Shown: positions 44,427 to 51,994 of the stretch, in pieces | Layout of the letters: the number at the start of each line of letters is the position of its first letter | Position numbering within the stretch: position 1 is the first letter of the stretch | Origin: an uncultured Bacteroidota bacterium | GTDB taxonomy: Bacteria > Bacteroidota > Bacteroidia > AKYH767-A > OLB10 | Assembly (NCBI GenBank): GCA_903847585.1 | Contig: CAINEC010000115.1 | Coordinates: 1 to 51,994 of the forward strand | Length of the DNA stretch: 51,994 nucleotides | Direction: 5' to 3' | Program-made: the position numbers and the translations under genes | The notes under the pieces: generated by a model | The model's input: only the letters and a program-made list of their open reading frames with translations | What the model was told of the DNA's origin: nothing | The model's database searches: none

Positions 44427-47400
44427 ATGAAAAAATTTTACACCTTACTATTTGTTTTTGTTGCTTTGTTGATAAGCACCAACACAAATGCACAGTATCA
44501 CTTAAATCTTGATGGAACTAACGATTATGTTCGTGTTCCAACTTATGCATCATTGCAAGGAGCATCAGGAGTAACTGTTGAAGCATGGATTAATGCTACT
44601 GCATGGAAAACTCCGATCTATAAAGGAAGCGTTGTTTGTACTGGAAATAATATCGGACAAAATAATGGTTTCGATTTACGTGCAGCAGAGAATGGCAAAG
44701 CAGAATTTAATTTGAGTATTGCTGGTAACTGGACAACGGCTACATCAGCGCCCATTATGCAAACAGGAACATGGTATCATGTTGCTGGTGTATATTCTGG
44801 TGATTCCATCATGATTTACATCAACGGCGTTTTACGTGGATTAACAATCGTGAGTGGTGGAATGGTTCCTTCAACAGGAAATCTATGTATTGGTGAATCT
44901 CCAGGTTGGTTAGGTCGTTCATTCAACGGAAGAATTGATGAAGTTCGTTTTTGGAATTACGGAAGAACACAATCACAAATCACTTCAACAATCTGTTCAT
45001 CATTAACAGGAACTGAGCCTGGTTTAGTTGGTTATTGGAAATTAGATGCAACTAATGGAACGACAACAGCTATTAACTCTGTGGCTGGTGGAAACAATGG
45101 AATTTTAATTAATACTACGCTTGCGTCTGTATGGCAAGGTGGTGACTATACATGTACGCTGAGTAGTCCTGATGTGGGTGTGAGTGCTATCGCAGGACCA
45201 GCATCCAATTTCAATTTAACGAATGCAGAGCAAATTAGTGTGGTGGTTAGTAATTACTCAACTAATCCATTAACAGGTTTTCCGGTTAGTTATAAAATTG
45301 GAAGTAATCCAACTGTAACAGAAACGATGAATGGAGTGGTCCCTCCGTTTGGAACATACACTTATACTTTCTCACAAACGGCGGATTTATCCGTTTATCA
45401 AAACTATAACGTAAAGGCCTATACGAGCTTGTCAGGAGACGTAGTAGCTACGAATGATACCATTAATAAAGTCATTAGTAATTTTGCGACAGGAACTAAC
45501 TTTGGTGTGAACTTCGATGGATTAGATGATAAGATTATCATTAACAATGCTCCTCAACTAAATCCAACTTCAGCAATTACGGTTGAAACTTGGATTAATG
45601 CTTCTGCATGGAAGAATAGTATTTCTGATGGATCTATCATTGCGAAAGATATTAATGCTCCTAACAGAGGTTATATTTTACGTTGTGGAAATAACGGAAG
45701 CGTTGAATTCATGATCTCTGATAATGGTACATGGAAGTCGGCTTCATCACCATCTATTTTGTTAACGAATCGCTGGTATCATATTGCTGGTGTGTATGAT
45801 GGTAGCAATGTAATGTTATACGTGAACGGAGAGAAAGTAGCTTATACTCCTGCATTTTCTTTTTCACCATCACCAACTAATTTGTTTATTGGAGAAAGTC
45901 CAACTTATAGCGGAAGAACTTTCGCTGGTTCGATTGATGAAGTGCGCATTTGGAATATTGCAAGATCAGCAACGGATATTCAATCAAACATGACCACGAA
46001 TTATGCTGGGAATGAGCCAGGACTTGTAGCTTATTATAAATTAGATGAGGGGCTAGGCAATGCCGTTATAAATGATCAAACTGCAAATGCTAATTCAGGG
46101 ACATTAACAAGCTTTGTTTTAGGAAATGCTTGGGTTAGTGGGTATGAACTTATTCAAAATGATGTTACTGTTTTAGGATTAGATGCGCCTAATAATTTAA
46201 CAGCATTCACAGGTGCATCGCGTGTAAAAGTAAAAGTGAAAAATACAGGGTTTAATTCAGTGTCAAATATTCCTGTTTCTTATCGTGTGAACAATGGAAC
46301 AGCGGTGAACGATACTATTTACACAACACTTCAACCGAATCAGGTATACACTGCCTTGTTTAATAAAGTAGAAGATTTATCCGCATTAACAACATCAACA
46401 ATATCTGCACGTGCATCATTAGGAAATGATAATGACTATCGAAATGATTCATCTTACATTTCATTAACTAAGCCAAGTACAAGCAATACTATTGTAGCAT
46501 TTAACAATCTTCAGCATGACTTTGCGGCGAATGGACAAACACGTTTTGCAGATGTGATTTTTCCTGAAGGACCAGAACAATGGAGTCAGATCATTATGCA
46601 TGTATCTGTTGCTTGTCCAACTACAGGTTGTGACCCTTGGGATCAGGCTGGTAAAATTTCAATTTTCAAAAATGGACAAGAATATGAATTAGGAAGATTT
46701 ATTACTCCTTACGGAATGGCATGCGGTCCATGGGATATCGATGTAACAGACTTTAAAACATTGTTGGTTGGAAAGCAAAAGTTGCAATCGTTCATACAAG
46801 TATGGGGTGCTTCAGGTTGGTTATTAAGAGTAACATTTGAATTTATTGGAGGAGCTAATCCTTATCCTTTCCAAAAAATCACTCCGCTTTGGAATACCGA
46901 TTATCATATTTACGGTGATCCAACTATTCCATATACATTACCAAACTTCAATATTCCATTCGAAGCAAAAACAAAAACTTCTAATTTAAGAATGACAATT
47001 ACAGGTCACGGCCAAGGTAATACAAGTAATGCTGCTGAATTTTATAATGCTACACATAGTGTGAAGGTAAATGGTTCAACTGCATTTAGTCATAATGTAT
47101 GGAAGAACAATTGCGGTCAAAATTCCTGTGCTAATCAAAGTGGAACATGGACGCTTTCGAGAGCTGGCTGGTGCCCTGGACAAGATGTAACACCAATTGA
47201 GAACAATCTAACGGGTAGCATTACCCCAGGAACAACCTCTTCTGTTGGATACGCTCTTCAAACATATACTAATAACTTAAATACTGGATATAATGGTGGT
47301 AGTCATACGGAGCCTTATTTTAGAATACATGCCTATGTAGTTGAAAGTAGTGACTCAGCTCAAAATTTCTCTGACTACATTAATGCAACGGCTTCGAGAA

Positions 47401-47969
47401 TTACTGCACCTTCATTCGCTCCTCAATTAACCGCAAATGAATTGGTGAAAGTGATGGTAAAAAATTCTGGGTCTATTGATTTAATTCAACCAACAGTAAG
47501 TTGTTTTGTGAATGGAAATTTAATCGTATCAGAAACTCTTAATACTACAATTCTTGCAGGAGATAGTTTGGAATATACTTTTAGTCAAACGGCAGACTTA
47601 TCGCTTGTAAATGATTATACCATTCATGCTTTAATAACAAAGAATGGCGATGCCAATGCATCTGACGATATTGCAACAAAGCGCATTTTTCAGATTACTG
47701 GTATTAATGATATTAACAAGTCGATTAATATTTCTGTCATTCCAAATCCGAATAATGGTTCATTTACCTTGAAAGTAGATGATGCAATTGGTAAAGTGAT
47801 TGTAACGGTGTTGGATATCCACGGTAAAGAAGTTTATTCGTCTTCTGAAACAAATACTTCTGCAGTATATCAAACTCAAATCAATTTGAACAATGTGGCT
47901 AAACAAATGTACTTTGTGAAAGTGAGAACAGATAAAGGAATTACTATTCAAAAAGTAAGTGTTCAATAA
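44427..47969 (+). CDS. LamG-LamG-PNGase F-like secreted enzyme with T9SS tail
   Basis: 1180 residues. Order: signal peptide; LamG 1 (~24-237); CARDB/Ig-like spacer (~249-350); LamG 2 (~360-565); second spacer (~573-688); PNGase F N- and C-terminal domains (~697-975); third CARDB-like spacer; T9SS sorting domain with IPNPNNGSF (~1099-1180). PNGase F cleaves the Asn-GlcNAc amide of N-glycoproteins. Compared with the Elizabethkingia enzyme from memory, Asp60 is kept (D739 in CDPWDQ) and Glu206 is kept (E871 in NAAEF), but Glu118 aligns with Q791 (FIQVW). RAGWCPGQDV and the preceding NQSGTW also match PNGase F. Encoded in the SusCD operon; secreted or cell-surface attached. Confidence 0.85.
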   Translation: MKKFYTLLFVFVALLISTNTNAQYHLNLDGTNDYVRVPTYASLQGASGVTVEAWINATAWKTPIYKGSVVCTGNNIGQNNGFDLRAAENGKAEFNLSIAGNWTTATSAPIMQTGTWYHVAGVYSGDSIMIYINGVLRGLTIVSGGMVPSTGNLCIGESPGWLGRSFNGRIDEVRFWNYGRTQSQITSTICSSLTGTEPGLVGYWKLDATNGTTTAINSVAGGNNGILINTTLASVWQGGDYTCTLSSPDVGVSAIAGPASNFNLTNAEQISVVVSNYSTNPLTGFPVSYKIGSNPTVTETMNGVVPPFGTYTYTFSQTADLSVYQNYNVKAYTSLSGDVVATNDTINKVISNFATGTNFGVNFDGLDDKIIINNAPQLNPTSAITVETWINASAWKNSISDGSIIAKDINAPNRGYILRCGNNGSVEFMISDNGTWKSASSPSILLTNRWYHIAGVYDGSNVMLYVNGEKVAYTPAFSFSPSPTNLFIGESPTYSGRTFAGSIDEVRIWNIARSATDIQSNMTTNYAGNEPGLVAYYKLDEGLGNAVINDQTANANSGTLTSFVLGNAWVSGYELIQNDVTVLGLDAPNNLTAFTGASRVKVKVKNTGFNSVSNIPVSYRVNNGTAVNDTIYTTLQPNQVYTALFNKVEDLSALTTSTISARASLGNDNDYRNDSSYISLTKPSTSNTIVAFNNLQHDFAANGQTRFADVIFPEGPEQWSQIIMHVSVACPTTGCDPWDQAGKISIFKNGQEYELGRFITPYGMACGPWDIDVTDFKTLLVGKQKLQSFIQVWGASGWLLRVTFEFIGGANPYPFQKITPLWNTDYHIYGDPTIPYTLPNFNIPFEAKTKTSNLRMTITGHGQGNTSNAAEFYNATHSVKVNGSTAFSHNVWKNNCGQNSCANQSGTWTLSRAGWCPGQDVTPIENNLTGSITPGTTSSVGYALQTYTNNLNTGYNGGSHTEPYFRIHAYVVESSDSAQNFSDYINATASRITAPSFAPQLTANELVKVMVKNSGSIDLIQPTVSCFVNGNLIVSETLNTTILAGDSLEYTFSQTADLSLVNDYTIHALITKNGDANASDDIATKRIFQITGINDINKSINISVIPNPNNGSFTLKVDDAIGKVIVTVLDIHGKEVYSSSETNTSAVYQTQINLNNVAKQMYFVKVRTDKGITIQKVSVQ

Positions 47970-48793
47970 TGACAGTAAGAGAAAGATTTCTTGAAGATGG
48001 ATATGTGATTCTTCCTGATTTTAATTCCGATGAAGCATGTGATGCATTAATGGCTCGCGCTGAGAAATTATCTCGCGAGTTTGATTATAAAGGACATGCT
48101 TCCATTTTTCAAACTTCTGAGCAAACAAAAACAAGTGATGAGTATTTTTTAAATTCAGGAGGAAATATTTCATTCTTCTTTGAAAAAGATGCCTTCGATG
48201 AAAATGGCGAATTGAGAAATGATGTATTTCACTCTTTGAATAAAATCGGTCATGCGATGCATGATTTGGATGTGGTCTTTAATGATTTTACGCGTTCACC
48301 TCAGATGAAAAAGTTGGCTGCTGATTTAGAAATGGAAGATTGGTTAGTTATTCAAAGCATGTATATCTTTAAGCATGCAAAAATAGGTGGGGTAGTTGAT
48401 GTGCATCAAGATGCGAGTTTCTTGTATACTGAGCCTGCATCTTGCATTGGATTTTGGTATGCGTTAGAAGATGTTACTATTGAAAATGGATGTATGTGGG
48501 CAATGCCCGGAGGACATAAAACATCGTTGCGATCTTGGTTCAAACGAAAGGAGGGAGGTGGTACTGAAATGGAAATGTTAGATGAATCACCAATGAGTTT
48601 GGAGGGCATGATTCCGTTAGAAGTGAAAAAGGGAACATGTATCGTTTTAGATGGATATTTACCTCATTACAGCAAGCCAAATACAAGTGGTAAGTCGAGA
48701 CATGCCTATGCAATACATACAATTGATAAAAAGGCATATTATCCTGAAAGTAATTGGTTGCAACGGGAAATGTCAAACGTAAAAGGCTTTTGA
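47969..48793 (+). CDS. Phytanoyl-CoA dioxygenase (PhyH) family protein
   Basis: 274-residue double-stranded beta-helix oxygenase, iron(II)/2-oxoglutarate type. Metal ligands are H146-Q-D148 (DVHQDASFLYTEP) and the distal H233 (GYLPHYSKPN); R of GKSRHAYAIH would hold 2-oxoglutarate. It resembles the PHYHD1 branch rather than the ectoine hydroxylases. The ATG overlaps the TAA of the PNGase-like gene by one base (TAATG), so the two are translationally coupled, an unusual partner for a secreted glycan amidase. No signal peptide, so it works in the cytoplasm. The substrate is unknown. Confidence 0.85.
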   Translation: MTVRERFLEDGYVILPDFNSDEACDALMARAEKLSREFDYKGHASIFQTSEQTKTSDEYFLNSGGNISFFFEKDAFDENGELRNDVFHSLNKIGHAMHDLDVVFNDFTRSPQMKKLAADLEMEDWLVIQSMYIFKHAKIGGVVDVHQDASFLYTEPASCIGFWYALEDVTIENGCMWAMPGGHKTSLRSWFKRKEGGGTEMEMLDESPMSLEGMIPLEVKKGTCIVLDGYLPHYSKPNTSGKSRHAYAIHTIDKKAYYPESNWLQREMSNVKGF

Positions 48794-48826
48794 ACTAAGT
48801 CTTAAGCATTGATATTTGAGATTTTA

Positions 48827-48834
48827 TATATTTG
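48827..48834 (+). promoter_or_regulatory. Candidate -7 element for the next lipoprotein gene
   Basis: TATATTTG matches TAnnTTTG, 22 bases before the ATG at 48857. A TTG at 48809-48811 is a possible -33 element, at a short 15-base gap. It marks the end of the SusCD operon as a separate unit. Confidence 0.5.
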
Positions 48835-48856
48835 CCCCTGTTATTGAATTGTACGC

Positions 48857-49807
48857 ATGTTAAAATTGTTCAAGTACTCGTTATTTTTTGTTTTTATTTC
48901 TTGCATTATGGTTTCTTGTCAGCAAGGTGGTAAAGCCAAGCAAAACAAGGATGTTAAGCAATCTAAAGCAGTTGTTGTTACAACCAAAGATGTAAAGCCA
49001 ATTGATAATAGTGCAACCACCGATTCAATTAAATACAGAAAGGATTTACTTGCTTTTTTAATGCATCCCAATGTGTTACCTGATTCATTAATTAAACCGA
49101 TAGATACAGCAGGAATACCAGGACTTGATCTTGAAAAGTACCAAGGGAAATCGAAAAGTAAAAAGAAAAAGTTGAAAGTGAATTTCAAAAATGGAATTTT
49201 CTTAATCGCGAAAACTGGTAAAGGACTAACATTTAAAAATGTGAAGGGTGCTCGTAAAAAGCCAGGTAAACAATTTAAGTTTTGTGCTTACGATAATTTA
49301 TACAACACCCTGTATATGGCTGAGATTCGTAAAGATTCTAATTTTACAGTTTTTGGAGTTTGCTTAAATACAGGCGATATATTCGATTTATGGGTAAATG
49401 ACACTCTTAATGCGAACGAAAAACAATATGCATATTCGTTTTCACCAAACTACAGATGGCTTTTAAAAACTGCAGTAAATGATGGTTTTTATAGTTGCTT
49501 GTTGTTGGATGTTTCGACAGGAAATGAAATGACATTTATTGAAAATAGTTTATCTAAATATACACATTTTACAACTCAACCAAACTGGGTTAGTAATACC
49601 GACTTTTCTTTTGTTGAGTTGAATTTAGAATATGAAGGTGTAATTTATGATAAAGATTACAGTGCCTATTTAGCGGCTTTGAAGAAGAAAAACTTTGAAT
49701 CATTCAAAATTAAAAATTTACCACTCAAGGGTACAAAATTCGAATATAGAATTAAGCCAGGCTATACTTCTACTGAACTTTTGAAAAAATCGCAGGTGTC
49801 GTTGTAA
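48857..49807 (+). CDS. Hypothetical lipoprotein
   Basis: I do not recognise a family. 316 residues with the leader MLKLFKYSLFFVFISCIMVSC (lipobox C21). A low-complexity Lys-rich stretch follows (KQNKDVKQSKAVVVTTKDVK, then KSKSKKKKLKVNFKNG). From ~120 on the sequence alternates beta strands with turns (FCAYDNLYNTLYMAEIR, YAYSFSPNYRWLLKTAVNDGFYSCLLLDVSTG), recalling a partial beta-propeller, but no repeat motif is strict. It has its own promoter box. Its role is unknown. Confidence 0.65.
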   Translation: MLKLFKYSLFFVFISCIMVSCQQGGKAKQNKDVKQSKAVVVTTKDVKPIDNSATTDSIKYRKDLLAFLMHPNVLPDSLIKPIDTAGIPGLDLEKYQGKSKSKKKKLKVNFKNGIFLIAKTGKGLTFKNVKGARKKPGKQFKFCAYDNLYNTLYMAEIRKDSNFTVFGVCLNTGDIFDLWVNDTLNANEKQYAYSFSPNYRWLLKTAVNDGFYSCLLLDVSTGNEMTFIENSLSKYTHFTTQPNWVSNTDFSFVELNLEYEGVIYDKDYSAYLAALKKKNFESFKIKNLPLKGTKFEYRIKPGYTSTELLKKSQVSL

Positions 49808-49858
49808 TTTACAATTGCTTGTTAGAAATTCCGCATACGAACGATACCTTTTTTTCTT

Positions 49859-49884
49859 TTTTGATGTAATTTTAAGCATCAAAA
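49859..49884 (+). promoter_or_regulatory. Hairpin directly before the FISUMP gene
   Basis: TTTTGATG (49859-49866) and CATCAAAA (49877-49884) are perfect complements with a 10-base loop; the second arm ends 7 bases before the ATG at 49892. Either a leader structure over the ribosome landing area or a weak terminator of the upstream gene. Confidence 0.4.
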
Positions 49885-49891
49885 ATATTTT

Positions 49892-50650
49892 ATGAGATTA
49901 AAGTTTCATTTAGCCTTGTCAACAGTATTTGCATTATGTTGTTTAGTGTATTCTGCAAAAGCTCAAATTTTGAATACAAATATATCCGAATCAGTTCCTG
50001 AAACTGTTAGCGATATTGATGGTAATACTTATCATACAGTTGTGATAGGTGAGCAAGTTTGGATGCAAGAAAATTTAAGGACTACTAAATATCGTAATGG
50101 TAAGTTAATCTCTAAAAATCTTTCTAATGAGCAATGGGGATTAAATAAAAGTGGTGCTTGCGCTGTGTACGATAATGATTCAATCAAAGAAAATGCATTT
50201 GGATTATTATACAATTGGTATGCAGTTGTGAATCCTGCTGGCTTATGTCCTATAGGTTGGCATGTTCCGAAAGATACAGAGTGGAATCAAATGGTTAAAT
50301 ATTTAGATGACTATGCTGATACAACTGAACTAAAGCGTGTGCAAAGTGAAGTTGCAGGCGGACAATTAAAAGAAATTGGAATCACGCATTGGGCTAGTCC
50401 AAATACTGGTGCAACTGGTACTGCAAATTTTTTAGCTTTTTCAGGAGGGAATAAAAGTGTTAACGGAAAATGTAATGATGTAGGTGCTTATGGATATTGG
50501 TGGACAGCTACAGCATCATCTAATGCCGAAGCATATGGTAGATTGTTAAGTTATTTTAATAGTAATATCGATCGATTTAAAACATCGAAGAATCTTGGTT
50601 TTTCTGTTCGATGTGTAAGGAATTTAAAATGTGTAAAAAAGAGGAATTGA
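49892..50650 (+). CDS. Exported FISUMP-domain protein
   Basis: 252 residues with a signal peptide (MRLKFHLALSTVFALCCLVYSAKAQ). It carries the Fibrobacter-succinogenes major paralogous domain (TIGR02145): DIDGNTYHTVVIGEQVWMQENLRTTKYRNG, FGLLYNWYAVVNPAGLCPIGWHVPKDTEWNQMVKYL, then GYWWTATASSNAEAYGRLLSYF and LGFSVRCVRN. This beta-rich fold is common in secreted Bacteroidota proteins and may bind ligands, but no activity is established. A terminator follows, and a leader hairpin precedes it. Confidence 0.85.
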   Translation: MRLKFHLALSTVFALCCLVYSAKAQILNTNISESVPETVSDIDGNTYHTVVIGEQVWMQENLRTTKYRNGKLISKNLSNEQWGLNKSGACAVYDNDSIKENAFGLLYNWYAVVNPAGLCPIGWHVPKDTEWNQMVKYLDDYADTTELKRVQSEVAGGQLKEIGITHWASPNTGATGTANFLAFSGGNKSVNGKCNDVGAYGYWWTATASSNAEAYGRLLSYFNSNIDRFKTSKNLGFSVRCVRNLKCVKKRN

Positions 50651-50672
50651 TACTTTTTAAATTATAAATAGA

Positions 50673-50697
50673 AGGGAGGTTTTAGCCTCCCTTTTTT
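50673..50697 (+). terminator. Terminator of the FISUMP gene
   Basis: AGGGAGG (50673-50679) and CCTCCCT (50686-50692) form a perfect stem around TTTTAG, followed by T residues. Confidence 0.88.
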
Positions 50698-50768
50698 ATT
50701 AAATTCAATATTAAACGACATTAAATATTTACAAACGTTTATTCTTCGATATTTGATAATTAGTATAT

Positions 50769-50776
50769 TAATTTTG
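50769..50776 (+). promoter_or_regulatory. Candidate -7 element for the ORF6N gene
   Basis: TAATTTTG matches TAnnTTTG, 55 bases before the ATG at 50832. Confidence 0.45.
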
Positions 50777-50831
50777 CGTTCGATTTTTAAAAAATGTTTT
50801 AAAGATTTAATAACTAAAAAATCAGAACAAA

Positions 50832-51710
50832 ATGCAACCTGTAAAAAAGACATTAGTAACTAAAATTCTAAATGTTCGTGGTTATCAAGTTATGCTTGAT
50901 ACAGATCTAGCTGCAATCTATAAGGTGGATGTTAAAATTTTTAATCAAGCTGTAAAAAGAAATAAAAAGAGATTCCCATCATCTTTTTGTTTTCAGCTCA
51001 CCAATAAAGAATGGGAAAACTTGAGGTCACAATTTGTGACCTCAAGTTTGAGTCACGGTGGTAGAAGGTATCTTCCTTATGTATTCACAGAGCAAGGCGT
51101 GGCTATGTTATCTGCCATACTAAAAAGTTCTGTAGCAATAACAGTAAGTATTCAAATTATGAATGCATTTGTTTTAATGCGTAAATCAATTTCTCAATAT
51201 GATGGAATAAATCAACGTTTAGAATCAATCGAATTAAAACAACTTCAATCCGAAAATAAAATATCTAAAATATTTAAGGCACTAGAAAAAAGTAATACAT
51301 TGAATCAAGGAATTTTCTTTGATGGACAATTATTCGATGCACATGTTTTCGTTAGTGACTTAATTCGTAAAGCAAAAAAATCAATTGTTGTGATAGATAA
51401 TTATGTTGATGAAACAACACTATTGTTGTTATCAAAGAGAAATAAAAAAGTTAGTTGTGAAATCCATACAAGGCTTACACTTAGTTTAAGAAGTGACTTG
51501 GGAAAGCACAATGTCCAATATCCAGAAATCATTTTATTCTCTAATAAATTAAGTCACGATCGCTTTTTAATAATAGATGATAAAATGGTATTTCATTTTG
51601 GCGCTTCATTAAAAGACCTAGGCAAGAAGTGTTTTGCATTTTCAAGGATGGATAGTTTTTTACTTGAATTGAAAAGCAAATTGTTGATTCATTCTAAAAC
51701 AAATTCTTAA
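50832..51710 (+). CDS. ORF6N-domain protein with PLD-like C-terminal region
   Basis: 292 residues. The N-terminal ORF6N domain (phage-derived DNA-binding family, ~8-110) has ILNVRGYQVMLDTDLAAIYKVDVKIFNQAVKRN, FCFQLTNKEW and GGRRYLPYVFTEQGVAMLSAIL. A linker coiled coil (RLESIELKQLQSENKISKIFKALEKS) joins to a C-terminal domain (~160-285) with IVVIDNYVDETTLLLLS and LSHDRFLIIDDKMVFHFGASLKDLGKKCFAFSRM, which resembles the phospholipase D-like fold attached to many ORF6N proteins. The N-terminal part of the gene contains a perfect 33-bp palindrome (51017-51049). Function is unknown; a transcription regulator or a remnant of a mobile element is plausible. Confidence 0.85.
   Translation: MQPVKKTLVTKILNVRGYQVMLDTDLAAIYKVDVKIFNQAVKRNKKRFPSSFCFQLTNKEWENLRSQFVTSSLSHGGRRYLPYVFTEQGVAMLSAILKSSVAITVSIQIMNAFVLMRKSISQYDGINQRLESIELKQLQSENKISKIFKALEKSNTLNQGIFFDGQLFDAHVFVSDLIRKAKKSIVVIDNYVDETTLLLLSKRNKKVSCEIHTRLTLSLRSDLGKHNVQYPEIILFSNKLSHDRFLIIDDKMVFHFGASLKDLGKKCFAFSRMDSFLLELKSKLLIHSKTNS
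51017..51049. repeat. Perfect 33-bp palindrome inside the ORF6N gene
   Basis: Sixteen bases (51017-51032) and their exact reverse complement TTGTGACCTCAAGTTT (51034-51049) flank a single central T. It codes for the ENLRSQFVTSSL part of the ORF6N domain. Confidence 0.9.
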
Positions 51711-51994
51711 ACTAAAGTTAATTTAAAAATAGAGCGCTCCTAATGCATAGATAAAAAGTATAGCTTGACTACACTGCACTCCGTCTTACCTAGCTATCCG
51801 AGTTGCGAATGAAATTAGAGTGCTTAAAATTGGGATTGACTTCACTGTCGCTCCGTCGGACCCAGCTATCCGAGTTGCGAATGAAATGAGAGTGCTTTAC
51901 ATGTTTTATCTTTTCATACTTGCGATTTCAAGCAAGGTTTAAAAAAATGGGCTTGACTTCGCTGCGCTCCGTCGGATCCTGAGTTACCTAACAG
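51711..51994. other. Gene-free end region with degenerate repeats
   Basis: No reading frame of note. From 51765 it consists of three related units joined by short AT-rich linkers; the part before them is AT-rich and includes the palindrome GAGCGCTC. Confidence 0.6.
51765..51994. repeat. Degenerate ~62-bp repeat array, window edge
   Basis: Unit 1 spans 51765-51825 and unit 2 51836-51897. Both run TTGACT..., CTCCGTC..., AGCTATCCGAGTTGCGAATG, AAA..AGAGTGCTT. Unit 3 starts at 51953 with TTGACTTCGCTGCGCTCCG and diverges before the window ends. The units are richer in GC than their surroundings, suggesting a dispersed intergenic repeat family. Confidence 0.75.

Noticed and set aside
46795-46800. 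Calling the PNGase F-like domain dead because Glu118 is Gln
   Set aside because: The other two acidic residues are conserved, and I could not check what is typical in this subfamily.
50832-51994. Prophage
   Set aside because: ORF6N is phage-derived, but no phage structural, integrase or lysis gene is visible and the window ends here.

Overview
This is an AT-rich chromosomal stretch from a member of the Bacteroidota. The signs are secreted proteins ending in type IX secretion (T9SS) C-terminal sorting tails, a SusC/SusD pair, a TonB-dependent receptor next to a DUF4249 lipoprotein, many short-leader lipoproteins, and several TAnnTTTG boxes (the Bacteroidota -7 promoter element) in front of genes. 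I cannot name the genus. I saw no rRNA, tRNA, CRISPR array, insertion sequence or integrase.

Layout. (a) 1-4816: the end of a glycan-degradation operon. It holds the tail of a GH3-like beta-glucosidase, a GH16 glucanase lipoprotein with an intact ExDxE motif, and two secreted proteins built from three and five copies of a 110-residue carbohydrate-binding-like module; a hairpin terminator closes it. (b) 4868-13736: nucleotide-excision repair genes uvrA (+) and uvrB (-) flank an M48 protease, an FAD oxidoreductase, a TolB-like propeller protein and a small membrane protein. (c) 13828-24925: ordinary core genes (FKBP isomerase, TPR protein, TIGR02757 protein, YceI, GT9 glycosyltransferase, PhoH, PurC, an acyltransferase, a coiled-coil lipoprotein) and one 318-base intergenic region rich in dyads. 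(d) 24979-31751: arginine/polyamine genes, with arginine decarboxylase divergent from an arginase/agmatinase-family hydrolase, then argS and a tight run of small envelope genes including a 40-codon membrane peptide, then TerC. (e) 31878-36594: TonB receptor plus DUF4249, an AlbA_2 protein and an SRAP protein. (f) 36657-48793: a TonB-like protein, then a probable operon of six genes: a double-thioredoxin protein, SusC, SusD, a LamG-T9SS protein, a 1180-residue LamG/LamG/PNGase F-like/T9SS protein and a PhyH-type dioxygenase. (g) 48827-51994: a lipoprotein, a FISUMP-domain protein, an ORF6N-domain protein whose gene carries a perfect 33-bp palindrome, and a degenerate repeat array at the window edge.

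How they work together. Region (a) looks like extracellular beta-glucan (laminarin-like) breakdown: GH16 cuts the chain, GH3 trims oligosaccharides, and the module-array proteins hold the polymer. Region (f) is the most system-like locus. A PNGase F-related enzyme exported by T9SS is encoded with its own SusCD importer, a lectin-like partner, a periplasmic thioredoxin and an iron/2-oxoglutarate-type dioxygenase, suggesting capture and processing of glycoproteins. This is inferred from gene order and recognisable domains. All family calls are from reading the sequence, with no database search.
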